Shown: piece by piece, positions 47,278 to 55,733 of the stretch
Numbering within the stretch: position 1 is the stretch's first letter
Layout: each line of letters starts with the position of its first letter
Source: Candidatus Kuenenia stuttgartensis
GTDB lineage: Bacteria > Planctomycetota > JAKEIC01 > DYIT01
Assembly (NCBI GenBank): GCA_020723505.1
Contig: DYIT01000014.1
Location: 1 to 58,039 of the forward strand
Length of the DNA: 58,039 nucleotides
Direction: 5' to 3'
Notes under the pieces: generated by a model
The model's input: the letters and a program-made list of their open reading frames with translations, nothing else
What the model was told of the DNA's origin: nothing
Databases searched by the model: none
Translations under genes and position numbers: made by a program

Positions 47278-48630
47278 TCACCTCGGCAATACCGCCCTCA
47301 TCCCGGCCGCGAGCGCCTGCGCGACCGATTCGCTGATGTCAATCGGCCCCGTCGCTCCGCCGCAGACGTATATCCCGGGCACGGTGGCGGCGAGCGGATC
47401 ACCCGTCGGATCCGGCTGCCTGAAGAAGCCCGACTCGTCCAGTTCAATCCTCAGCGCCTTCGCGAGCCTCTTGTTCCCCGGGGAAGGGAGCAGGGCGGTC
47501 GAGAGCACGAGCAGCCCGGCGCGGGCTTCGACAACCCTGCCTGCGTCCACGTCCTCGTAGCGGAGGACGAGGTCTCCCGACGCCGCGTCCGCCGATACGT
47601 CCGAAGGCCGGCCGTGGACGAACCTGACGCCATGGCCTGCGGCCCTTTGCGCGAAGTCGTGGAACCCCTTGCCGTAGCACTTGAGGTCGTTGTGCAGGAC
47701 CACGGCGTCCATGCCGGGATCATGCTCCTTGGCGATGATTGTCTGCTTGGCCGCCACCATGCAGCAGACCTTGGAACAATAGGGAACGCCGATGCCCTTC
47801 TCCCTCCCCACGCACTGGACCCAGTACGCGCTCCGCGGATGGGTCCGGTCCGACGGACGCAGTATCTCCCCGCCCGTGGGCCCGCCCGCGTTCATGAGCC
47901 TCTCGAACTCGAGGTGGGTGATTACGTCCGGGTACGCCCCGTATCCGAGGTGCCCGGCGGGAGGGACGAGCACGTCCACGCCCGTGGCCACGATTATGCT
48001 CCTCACCTTGAGGTCAATCTGCTCGTCCCTTGCCCAGAGCTCGATCGCGTTCTTGCCCTCCTCTTTGCACGCCTTCACGCACAGCGCGATGGGGCACTCC
48101 CTGCACTGGAGGCAGTCGATGACGCATCCGCCTATGCACGCCCCGTCCCCCCTCTTCTTCCCGAACCGGCATTCGGGGTCCACGGTCATGGCGTTGGGTA
48201 CGGCCTGGGGGAAGGGAACGTAGATCAGCTTGCGCTTGCCGGAAATCCTGCCGTCGAGCCTGTCGGGGACCGATACGGGACAGGCTTCCACGCACTTCCC
48301 GCAGGCCGTGCACTTCTCTCGGATTACGAAGCGGGCCTTCTTGAGCACTCTGACCGCGAATCCCCCCTCCTCGGCCGACGCCCGCCTGACCTCGGCATTG
48401 GAAAGGATTTCGATGTTCGGGTGCTTCTGCACCTCGTACATCTTGGGCGCTTCTATGCAGATGGAGCAGTCGTTCGTCGGGAAGGTCTTGTCGAGCCTCG
48501 CCATGACCCCGCCGATGCTGGGCGTGTCGTCGGCGAGATAGACCTTGCACCCGTAGTCGGCGAGGTTGAGCGCGGCCTCGATGCCCGCAATTCCCGCCCC
48601 GATGATGAGAACAGAATCCTGCATGGGCAA
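47278..48630 (-). CDS. HdrA/QmoA-like FAD- and Fe-S-containing subunit
   Basis: VLIIGAGIAGIEAALNLADYGCKVYLADDTPSIGGVMARLDKTFPTNDCSICIEAPKMYEV; ferredoxin CTACGKCVEACP. Confidence 0.88.
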   Translation of the reverse strand: MPMQDSVLIIGAGIAGIEAALNLADYGCKVYLADDTPSIGGVMARLDKTFPTNDCSICIEAPKMYEVQKHPNIEILSNAEVRRASAEEGGFAVRVLKKARFVIREKCTACGKCVEACPVSVPDRLDGRISGKRKLIYVPFPQAVPNAMTVDPECRFGKKRGDGACIGGCVIDCLQCRECPIALCVKACKEEGKNAIELWARDEQIDLKVRSIIVATGVDVLVPPAGHLGYGAYPDVITHLEFERLMNAGGPTGGEILRPSDRTHPRSAYWVQCVGREKGIGVPYCSKVCCMVAAKQTIIAKEHDPGMDAVVLHNDLKCYGKGFHDFAQRAAGHGVRFVHGRPSDVSADAASGDLVLRYEDVDAGRVVEARAGLLVLSTALLPSPGNKRLAKALRIELDESGFFRQPDPTGDPLAATVPGIYVCGGATGPIDISESVAQALAAGMRAVLPR

Positions 48631-48724
48631 TCCCGCAATCAGCCCGGAACCCGCACAGTAAAAGGACGCCGGCCCGGAATCGGGACAATATTAATGCCTG
48701 CGCGCCGCGTGAAAAAGGCAAATC

Positions 48725-48752
48725 TTGATTCGCCCGCGGCCTGTGCTATAAA
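48725..48752 (+). promoter_or_regulatory. Promoter for the GNAT-cupin gene
   Basis: TTGATT-N16-TATAAA, with palindrome GTGCT-ATAAA-AGCAC around the -10. Confidence 0.65.
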
Positions 48753-48762
48753 AGCACGACCG

Positions 48763-48824
48763 AATCCGGGAGTTCCGTACAACCGCGGATTGCCGCTGCC
48801 ATCCGTACGGTATTCCCGGGGATT
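48763..48824 (+). promoter_or_regulatory. Structured 5' UTR hairpin
   Basis: AATCC.GGGA.CCGTAC (48763-48780) pairs with GTACGG.TCCC.GGATT (48805-48824); ends immediately before GAGGAG SD. Confidence 0.6.
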
Positions 48825-48838
48825 GAGGAGAGCCTGGC

Positions 48839-49693
48839 CTGGAATTCATCATCCGCCACTACCGCGAAGAGGACGCCGAGGCGCTCGCCCGCATCTACCG
48901 GAAGGCTGCCCTCGAGACCGGGGCGGGCGCGTATGCGCCGGAGCAGCTGAAGGTCTGGGCTTCCTGGCCGGACGACTTCGAGGGCTTCAAGTCTCATCTG
49001 GCCCTGGGCCTGACCCTGGTCGCCGCGGACGGGGAAGTCCCTGTCTCGTTCGGCCAGCTCTTCCCCGATGGCCATGTATCCCTGCTCTATACCGACCCGG
49101 CGTATTCCCGGATGGGGGCCGCCTCGCTGATTTACGCACAGCTCGAAACCCGTGCCAGGAACGCACTGTGCGCCGCCGTCAGGACCGAAGCGAGCAGGAT
49201 ATCCAGGAGCTTCTTCGCCAAACACGGATTTGCCGTGGAAGCCGCGGAAACGGCGATAAGGGGAAACGTGGAGTTCGAGCGGTTCAGGATGGTCAAGACG
49301 CTGGAGCAAGGAGCATGTCAGGCGAAGAAGAAACAACCTTATTCGATTAACCTCGATGTGCGGTTCGCGCCCCTCGAGCTCATCGACGTCGAGGCGCTTG
49401 CCGGCGCCTGCAAAATTCCCTGGTTCAATCAGACTCTCTGCAAGGTGAACGACTGCGTGGTGAGGATGGGGGTCATGAAGGGGGAATTCCACTGGCACAA
49501 GCACGACAAGGAGGACGAGTTCTTCTTCGTCATCGATGGCAGGTTCATCATCGAGCTCGAGGGCAGGACCGTGGAGCTCGGGAAGAACCAGGGTTTCACG
49601 GTGCCGAGGGGCGTCATGCACAGGCCGAGATCCCCGGAGGGGAGCGTAATCCTCATGTTCGAGGGCAAGGGAGTGTCTCCCCAGGGGGACTGA
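48839..49693 (+). CDS. GNAT acetyltransferase - cupin fusion ORF, apparent CTG start
   Basis: In-frame stop at 48824-48826, no ATG/GTG/TTG until 49112, but GNAT N-term (EFIIRHYREEDAEALARIYRKAALETGAGAY) opens at CTG 48839, 8 nt after GAGGAG. C-terminal half is a cupin (GEFHWHKHDKEDEFFFVIDGRFIIELEGRTVELGKNQGFTVPRGVMHRP). Confidence 0.75.
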   Translation: MEFIIRHYREEDAEALARIYRKAALETGAGAYAPEQLKVWASWPDDFEGFKSHLALGLTLVAADGEVPVSFGQLFPDGHVSLLYTDPAYSRMGAASLIYAQLETRARNALCAAVRTEASRISRSFFAKHGFAVEAAETAIRGNVEFERFRMVKTLEQGACQAKKKQPYSINLDVRFAPLELIDVEALAGACKIPWFNQTLCKVNDCVVRMGVMKGEFHWHKHDKEDEFFFVIDGRFIIELEGRTVELGKNQGFTVPRGVMHRPRSPEGSVILMFEGKGVSPQGD

Positions 49694-49755
49694 GCGCATG
49701 GCGGCAGGGGCGAAGAGTCCGGAATCTTCGGTCGGCGGGTGCTCAAGTTTTCTCT

Positions 49756-49795
49756 ATCCCACACGAAGCGGGAAGCAACGAGCTTCGTGTGGGAT
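49756..49795 (+). repeat. 40-nt hairpin element (A family), copy 3
   Basis: ATCCCACACGAAGC-N12-GCTTCGTGTGGGAT, perfect 14-bp stem. Confidence 0.9.
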
Positions 49796-49813
49796 AATCG
49801 CCCCCTCACCCCT

Positions 49814-49841
49814 CCCTCTCCCCCGACCGCGGGGGAGAGGG
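49814..49841. repeat. B-family hairpin
   Basis: CCCTCTCCCCCG-accg-CGGGGGAGAGGG, perfect 12 bp. Confidence 0.85.
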
Positions 49842-49873
49842 TGCAACAGCGGAATATCATATTCATAAATGAT

Positions 49874-49894
49874 CCCTCTCCCTTGGGGAGAGGG
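49874..49894. repeat. B-family hairpin, short copy
   Basis: CCCTCTCCC-ttg-GGGAGAGGG. Confidence 0.8.
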
Positions 49895-49897
49895 TAA

Positions 49898-49960
49898 GGG
49901 TGAGGGGTATTGCCCTTTTTTCGTTCCCGTTGACGTTCTCGTACCCGTACACGGATTCCA
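49898..49960. repeat. Direct repeat with CGTNNN hexamer array, copy 1
   Basis: gggtgaggggtattgcccttttttCGTTCCCGTTGACGTTCTCGTACCCGTACACGgattcca. Confidence 0.85.
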
Positions 49961-50030
49961 AGGGAAAGGGGGGATCTTCGTGCAGCTTGAAGGGAGAGGG
50001 GAAGAGAAAGGGCATGGGTAACCGAGAAAA

Positions 50031-50095
50031 GGGTGAGCGGTATTGCCCTTTTTTCGTTCCCGTTCTCGTACCCGTACACGAATTCCACACGAAGC
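50031..50095. repeat. Direct repeat with CGTNNN hexamer array, copy 2, ending in a half A-family element
   Basis: gggtgagcggtattgcccttttttCGTTCCCGTTCTCGTACCCGTACACGa + ATTCCACACGAAGC (50082-50095). Confidence 0.85.
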
Positions 50096-50205
50096 GCGGC
50101 AGTTCCATCTCGCAAGTCCTTCCAAAACCCCACGACTCCCTTTACGGTTGCCGGCTCGACCGACCTCGCGCCCGACTCTTCAGCGCTGCCGGGAGGCGCG
50201 AACCC

Positions 50206-50234
50206 TTGACAAATGGTACGGAATAACGTACGAT
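50206..50234 (+). promoter_or_regulatory. Toxin-antitoxin promoter/operator
   Basis: TTGACA-N17-TACGAT with two GTAC boxes (50216-50219, 50228-50231). Confidence 0.75.
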
Positions 50235-50264
50235 TTGAACTAGGACCTTGAAGGAGACCAGTCG

Positions 50265-50507
50265 ATGCCGACGCTGAAGGCTAGCGAGGCCCGATCGAGG
50301 CTTTACCGGCTGATGGACGAAACCTCCGAATCGCATGAACCGATTCTCATCACCGGCAGGCGATCGAACGCTGTGCTGGTGTCAGAGGAGGACTGGAGGG
50401 CCATCCAGGAGACGATGTATCTGCTTTCGATTCCGGGCATGAGGGAGTCCATAAGAAGGGGAATGAAAACTCCGGTCGGGAAATGCTCGGAGGATCCGGG
50501 CTGGTGA
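50265..50507 (+). CDS. Phd/YefM-family antitoxin
   Basis: MPTLKASEARSRLYRLMDETSESHEPILITGRRSNAVLVSEEDWRAIQETMYLLSIPGMRESI. Confidence 0.93.
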   Translation: MPTLKASEARSRLYRLMDETSESHEPILITGRRSNAVLVSEEDWRAIQETMYLLSIPGMRESIRRGMKTPVGKCSEDPGW

Positions 50508-50767
50508 GATGGCTAATCGTCTTCACAAAGCAAGCGCAGAAGGACGCCCGGAAACTCGCCGCTGCCGGGCTTCGTCCGAAGGCGGAAGTCCTGATCTCAA
50601 TCCTGGCGTCCAATCCCTTTCAGAGCGAGCCTCCGTATGAGAAACTCAGGGGGGATCTTTCAGGCTCCTTCTCGCGCCGAATCAACATCCGCCATCGCCT
50701 GGTCTATCAGGTTCTCAAGGATGAGAGGACGATCAAGGTAATACGGATGTGGACCCACTACGAGTAG
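50504..50767 (+). CDS. Txe/YoeB-family toxin
   Basis: GTG start overlapping antitoxin stop: RWLIVFTKQAQKDARKLAAAGLRPKAEVLISILASNPFQSEPPYEKLRGDLSGSFSRRINIRHRLVYQVL...IRMWTHYE. Confidence 0.93.
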   Translation: MRWLIVFTKQAQKDARKLAAAGLRPKAEVLISILASNPFQSEPPYEKLRGDLSGSFSRRINIRHRLVYQVLKDERTIKVIRMWTHYE

Positions 50768-52320
50768 TCGAACACCTTCTCCCCTGCAATCCACGTCTGT
50801 TCAACGCGGATTTCGGAAATCCGCGTTGAATCGAGGCCTGAGAGGGGTTCGGAAAGGACGACGAAATCCGCTGCCTTGCCCGGGGTAATCGACCCGCGCA
50901 TGTCGAAGTCGCAGGTCAGCTTCGCCGGAGCCGAGGTGTAGCACGCGACGGCTTCGGAAAGCCCAATCTTCTGCTCCGCATGCCAGCCGCCCGCGGGTGA
51001 TCCGTCCTGCTTCTGCCTGTTGACGGCGGCGTGGAGGCCGAGAATCGGGTTCATGGGCGCGATTGGAGCATCGGAACCGAACGCGACCCTTACTCCCGCG
51101 TCCAGCAGCGACCTGAACATGTAGGCGAACGCTGATCTGCCTGCGAGGTGCCTGTCTATCGGGTCCATGTCGTAGCACAGGTGGACCGGCTGCATGGAAG
51201 CCGCGGTCCCGGACGCCGCAATCCTCGCGACGTCGGCGGAATCGAGATGCTGGACATGCTCGATGCGGTCCGGGAAGCGCGAGCCGGGCATCCTGTCCGA
51301 GAAGGCCGAAACGACCTCTTTCACGGCGGCGTCGCCGATTGCATGCACGGCAAGGGGCATTCCCATGGAGCGCGCCCTTCGCCTCAAATCCGATATCGCC
51401 TTCGAGTCCCTGAGTAGGATGCCTCTTCCTCCCTCCGATCCGTAAGGTTCGAGCATGTACGCGGTCTGCACATTCAGCGCGCCGTCTGCGTACGACTTGA
51501 CGCCGATGACCCTCAGCGAACGGTCCCCGAACCCGGCTTCCACTCCAGCGGTCGCGAACGCGTCCAGCTCCTGTTCGTCGATGTAGTGGCATACATTGAG
51601 CCTGAGCTTCCCCGGGGAATGCAATCTTTGCAGGGCCCTGAAAGCCTCGGCCTTCTCGAAATTGTGGAGGGCGGTGACTCCGAGCGAAAGGGCTTTTTCC
51701 TGGCCTGCTTCCATGGATCTGGCGAGCGAGTCGGGATCGGGCTTCGGGATGGCGTCCATCATGAGCTTCACGGCGTTTTCCAGCAGTATTCCCGTCGGCT
51801 CGCCGGATTCGTCGCGCTCGATTTCCCCGCCGCTGGGATTCGGCGTGTTCCTGTTTATTTCCGCCATGGAGAGCGCAAGGGTGTTGACCCACATCGCGTG
51901 GCCGTCGAAGCTGGATATCGCGGCCGGGTAGTCCTGCGCCGCGCGGTCCAGGTCAATCCTGGTCGGAAAGCGCATGCCCTTGAAACCGCCTTTCACGAAC
52001 CCGCGTCCGCGAATCCATTCACCCGGCCTTTTCGCCTTGGCCCTCACGAGATCCAGGGCCTTCTCCAAATCCGTCACGCCCGTCATGTCGATTCTGTCGA
52101 GCGACAGGGAGAAGTTCGCGAAATGCGCGTGGCTGTCCGTGAATCCGGGCAGGACCGCGCACCCGCGGAGGTCTATCACCTCGACTCCCTTCCTGCGGCG
52201 GCAAGGGACGGACGCCACAATGCCGTTCTCGAACGAAAAGGAGTCGGCCCTGGGCCTGGCCGAATCCATTGTCCAGACGTCCGCGTTGATGAAGACGGTC
52301 TTGCGCGCGGTTTTCTTCAT
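50758..52320 (-). CDS. YtcJ-like amidohydrolase
   Basis: VLPGFTDSHAHF, FDGHAMWVN, VKSYADGALN, LAVHAIGDAAV, RIEHVQHLD, FGSDAPIAPMNPILGLHAAVNRQ; tail overlaps toxin gene by 10 bp. Confidence 0.93.
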   Translation of the reverse strand: MKKTARKTVFINADVWTMDSARPRADSFSFENGIVASVPCRRRKGVEVIDLRGCAVLPGFTDSHAHFANFSLSLDRIDMTGVTDLEKALDLVRAKAKRPGEWIRGRGFVKGGFKGMRFPTRIDLDRAAQDYPAAISSFDGHAMWVNTLALSMAEINRNTPNPSGGEIERDESGEPTGILLENAVKLMMDAIPKPDPDSLARSMEAGQEKALSLGVTALHNFEKAEAFRALQRLHSPGKLRLNVCHYIDEQELDAFATAGVEAGFGDRSLRVIGVKSYADGALNVQTAYMLEPYGSEGGRGILLRDSKAISDLRRRARSMGMPLAVHAIGDAAVKEVVSAFSDRMPGSRFPDRIEHVQHLDSADVARIAASGTAASMQPVHLCYDMDPIDRHLAGRSAFAYMFRSLLDAGVRVAFGSDAPIAPMNPILGLHAAVNRQKQDGSPAGGWHAEQKIGLSEAVACYTSAPAKLTCDFDMRGSITPGKAADFVVLSEPLSGLDSTRISEIRVEQTWIAGEKVFDYS

Positions 52321-52443
52321 ATAAAAGATGATGTCTCGGGCGGGCCGGGAGATCAAGGCATTTCCGGTGCGCAGCCGAGCCTCATATGCGTCAACTTAGG
52401 AAAGGCCGAAAGAGGGCATTCGACACTGAAATCGCTGAAGGCC

Positions 52444-52470
52444 GTTATTCCTGCGAAAGCAGGAATCCAG
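52444..52470. repeat. VIPAKAGIQ-type repeat, copy 3 with altered but complementary stem
   Basis: gttATTCCTGCGAAAGCAGGAATccag versus ATTCCGGCGAAAGCCGGAAT in copies 1-2. Confidence 0.85.
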
Positions 52471-52510
52471 AGTCTAAATCCTGGATCGGCAAGGCGAATC
52501 AATCTCAGCG

Positions 52511-54115
52511 CTAATCCCGGGCGAATATCACCGGTCCTACCTTGTCCCCGGCGCGGAATTCCTTCTTTATGACTTCCTTGTTTTGAATCTCGTATTCTGA
52601 TGGCTCCCTGATATCAATCTCGTGCCTGCTTTCTGCGCTCAGTATATTGAATTCGAACCGGCCGTTTTCATCAGTCGCGATTTCATCGAAAACCATATTT
52701 ACGCAATCAGGATCGTTATTCAAATCGTAATACAGGACAACCCCTACGTCTTCAATCGGGTTGCCTTCCGTATCTTGAACTATACCCGACAATATCCTCC
52801 CGGGTTTATCAAGAATTATCTCTTCCGTTCTGTTCCGGTCAAAATATACAATCTGATATTTGAATTCGTATCCCCTCGCCAGCACCAATGCCTTGAATGC
52901 CCATCCATGGTTCGTCTCCTCGGGGAGTGAAAGACGCCCTTTTCCGTCATTGTCCGTGACCGTTTCCGTCGAAACAATGATGGAACCTTCATGAGTAGGC
53001 CTCACCGCGACCATCTTGCACCTTGCTCCCTTGACAGGCGAACCTGATTCGTTCTTAACTAGAATCTTCTGGCTCGGCTCGCCGACGGCCAGGAAATTCA
53101 CCTCTTTGTCTCCCCCGTCAAGCACAATCTGCGCCCTGTTCTCCGACATGAACTTCGGCTGATCCCTCTCCTCATAGTCTCCACCATACCTTTGAAATAA
53201 ATATCCTTTCTGGTTCAATCCGATTTCTATGAAATATATTCCCGAAGAAAGCCGGGGAAAACTGAATTTACCGTTTGAATTGGTTGTGACAGTTAATGTA
53301 TTGCCCTGAGCATTTTTCATGATTCTGCCATGTAATTCTCTATCTATTTCCTTCATCCATGGGAATGCAGTCACATTGATATCCGCGATACCGCAACCGT
53401 CTTTATTTCGCACTTCCCCAAATATCGAACCAGGTGCCAAAATATGAATATCTATTTTGACTTTAGTACTGTTTAAGCACGCTTTGCCTTTCCCGAAGAT
53501 ATATTCAGAATCCATTTTGATTAGAAATGATGAAATAGTTATTTCGGCTTTACATAAATAAGAAGCCGGCATCTTGATGAACATCCGATACTCACCCGCA
53601 GAATTCGTTCTTACCTTTTCATCCATTGAAGGCGCCTCGGAATCGACAAATACCCTGCGAGGAATGCTTTTCCCGTTTTCAGTTTCATTGAGGCTAAGGA
53701 CGGAAACCTCAGCTCCAGTCAAAGGTTCCCCGAGCGAACTAACCGTTACTTTGCCATATATCTCGACGATGCCATCGCAAACGACGCTCTCACTGAAGAA
53801 CTCACCAGCGTTCGGACTCCTAGCCTCTTTAAAAGCCTTGTCAACTCTCTCTCTCATTTGTTTTCGAAGTTCGTCCGCGTCTATGAGGTTGCATGAAGAG
53901 ATTCGACTTGAATGCTTCTCGAGATCTTGTCTAGTCGAATCAGTGTCTTTAAAGCTGGATCGAGAATTGAAATCGTCAACGCTGGTTTCCTTTATACTTT
54001 TTGAAACATCACCTTCCACAAAGGGATCTGCGGCACTCCTGCCCCTGTACAGAGTGAAGAGGGCGGCAAAAAGGAATAAAACGGCTAGTAGACCTAAAAC
54101 AGGATTTCTTTTCAT
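52511..54115 (-). CDS. Membrane-anchored protein with carboxypeptidase-regulatory-like domains
   Basis: N-terminal TM; modules such as GSIFGEVRNKDGCGIADINVTAF...TVTTNSNGKFSFPRLSSGIYFI, RILSGIVQDTEGNPIEDVGVVLYYDL...ATDENGRFEFNIL; AT-richer than neighbours. Confidence 0.75.
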   Translation of the reverse strand: MKRNPVLGLLAVLFLFAALFTLYRGRSAADPFVEGDVSKSIKETSVDDFNSRSSFKDTDSTRQDLEKHSSRISSCNLIDADELRKQMRERVDKAFKEARSPNAGEFFSESVVCDGIVEIYGKVTVSSLGEPLTGAEVSVLSLNETENGKSIPRRVFVDSEAPSMDEKVRTNSAGEYRMFIKMPASYLCKAEITISSFLIKMDSEYIFGKGKACLNSTKVKIDIHILAPGSIFGEVRNKDGCGIADINVTAFPWMKEIDRELHGRIMKNAQGNTLTVTTNSNGKFSFPRLSSGIYFIEIGLNQKGYLFQRYGGDYEERDQPKFMSENRAQIVLDGGDKEVNFLAVGEPSQKILVKNESGSPVKGARCKMVAVRPTHEGSIIVSTETVTDNDGKGRLSLPEETNHGWAFKALVLARGYEFKYQIVYFDRNRTEEIILDKPGRILSGIVQDTEGNPIEDVGVVLYYDLNNDPDCVNMVFDEIATDENGRFEFNILSAESRHEIDIREPSEYEIQNKEVIKKEFRAGDKVGPVIFARD

Positions 54116-54121
54116 GAATTG

Positions 54122-55699
54122 TTATCTAGGAGCCCCTGCCCCTCCTTTGCCTCCTTTCCCTCCTTGACTCAATGTATTCGAGCTCATGGATGTAATTTCG
54201 CCAATTTCACCCTCTGCCCCGGAGACTCCTCCAACCCAACCTCCCGTTCCCCCTGTTCCACCGTTTCCACCACGTGTGGAACCTGCCGTTGAATAATGCT
54301 CCGCATCCCCGCCACTGCCTCCTCTGCCTCCCCTACCGCCATCCCTTTTCCCGGAGACGCCTGGTGATCCTTCTCCCCCAATTCCACCATCTCCTCCGTA
54401 TGCAATGCCTGCTCCACCCTCTATTCTTGCTTTTCCTCCTCGACCACCATCGCCACCCTGACGAAACTTGTCTCCGTTCACGGCTCCTCTGCCTCCTGGA
54501 CCTCCATTTCCCCCCTCTGCATAAACTTCTGATGATATTCCTCCAATTGCTCGACCTATCCCACCTGGTCCGCCTTCACCACCCTTTTCGACCAGACCAT
54601 TTGCTCCCTTTCCACCTTTTCCACCGACCGCTAAAGCAGATGGATATCTGCTGCCAGGTTCTCCGGACCAAGTCCCTGTTTCAGCATATGCATCTCCGCC
54701 TTTAGCTCCCATTATCGAAGAATCGAATTCCACTGAATCTCCCCCTGCACCACCTCGAGCTATCGATTCACCATCATCGCCTGATCGCGCATACGCGTTT
54801 CCGCCGTTGCCAGGTGTTTTCCCTGAACCGCCGTCACCGCCAAAAGCTCTAGATTTACCCATCTTTCCTGAATTGGATTGTGCATTTCCGCCCTTCCCCC
54901 CGTCCAGAAATCCCCAGCCTCCATTCCCTCCGGTGGATCTTGATTGACCGTCTTTTGCGCTGTCCGCAAGCGCATCACCACCGTTGCCTCCATTTGCTCC
55001 TCCATTGCCTCCGGTCCCGCCAGTCGATTCTGCTAACCCATTCAATTTAGACCAAGCTGCAGCATTTCCACCTTTGCCTCCGTTCCCGACCCATCCTAGG
55101 TTTCCTTGCCCGCCGACTGCCTTCGAGTCTCCCAAGTCCGCAGTCCTAGCTTCTGCATTTCCTCCGTTACCTCCATTGGATGATCCAACACCTCCGTTTC
55201 CTCCTTGAGAAAATGCAGTCCCATGGTCTCCATTGTCTGAAGTTGATTTACCATTTCCACCATCTCCGCCTTTCCCGCTTGTGTTGTCTGCACCATGTCC
55301 ACCCTGTGAAATAGCAGTCCCACCTGGACCGCTTTCGGCAGTTGCTGGGGACCCGTTACCCCCTGGAGGGGATCCGTTATTCCCAAGATGAATCGTGATG
55401 CCATTGGGAAGAGGATCTTTCGCTGGAACTGGATTGCCAATGCCATGAAACGTTAAATATGCTTCGGTTCCGTCAGATAAGGTAATGGGACCATGATAAT
55501 TGCCATTCCCGATGAGTCTCCGTAACTCTTCGATTTGTTCACAGGTAAGAGGCTCACGCGGCCTCACTTCCCCGTCTGGACCTCTTTCAAAGCTGATTCC
55601 TGCTGCGCTAAGCGCACCTTCAACGGTTTCTCTCGATTGCGCTAAAAGAGGACTCGAGAGAAGAACGATTACGAAGAAAGAGATGGAGAACGGCTTCAT
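54122..55699 (-). CDS. Secreted Gly/Asn-rich repeat protein (PGRS-like GGxGG repeats)
   Basis: Signal peptide MKPFSISFFVIVLLSSPLLAQS, ~80-aa non-repetitive domain, then ~400 aa of GGxGG...GGNAxAxS repeats; SD GGAGG. Confidence 0.8.
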   Translation of the reverse strand: MKPFSISFFVIVLLSSPLLAQSRETVEGALSAAGISFERGPDGEVRPREPLTCEQIEELRRLIGNGNYHGPITLSDGTEAYLTFHGIGNPVPAKDPLPNGITIHLGNNGSPPGGNGSPATAESGPGGTAISQGGHGADNTSGKGGDGGNGKSTSDNGDHGTAFSQGGNGGVGSSNGGNGGNAEARTADLGDSKAVGGQGNLGWVGNGGKGGNAAAWSKLNGLAESTGGTGGNGGANGGNGGDALADSAKDGQSRSTGGNGGWGFLDGGKGGNAQSNSGKMGKSRAFGGDGGSGKTPGNGGNAYARSGDDGESIARGGAGGDSVEFDSSIMGAKGGDAYAETGTWSGEPGSRYPSALAVGGKGGKGANGLVEKGGEGGPGGIGRAIGGISSEVYAEGGNGGPGGRGAVNGDKFRQGGDGGRGGKARIEGGAGIAYGGDGGIGGEGSPGVSGKRDGGRGGRGGSGGDAEHYSTAGSTRGGNGGTGGTGGWVGGVSGAEGEIGEITSMSSNTLSQGGKGGKGGAGAPR

Positions 55700-55733
55700 T
55701 TAGACCTCCATCTTAAAACCATTGGTATTTTAT

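Noticed and set aside
47146-49350. 734-aa plus-strand ORF
   Set aside because: Mostly antisense to the QmoA-like gene, then out of frame with the GNAT domain; composition typical of shadow ORFs.
49429-50133. Minus-strand ORFs with RVRERQRERKKGNTPHPYPLPKGEG and IPLTLTLSPRERD
   Set aside because: Translations of the CGTNNN and CCCTCTCCC repeats; the LTLSPRERD-type string is a known spurious signature.
50265-50767. Toxin-antitoxin pair as a novel system
   Set aside because: Straightforward Phd/YefM antitoxin and Txe/YoeB toxin with ordinary overlap and promoter; described, but not novel.
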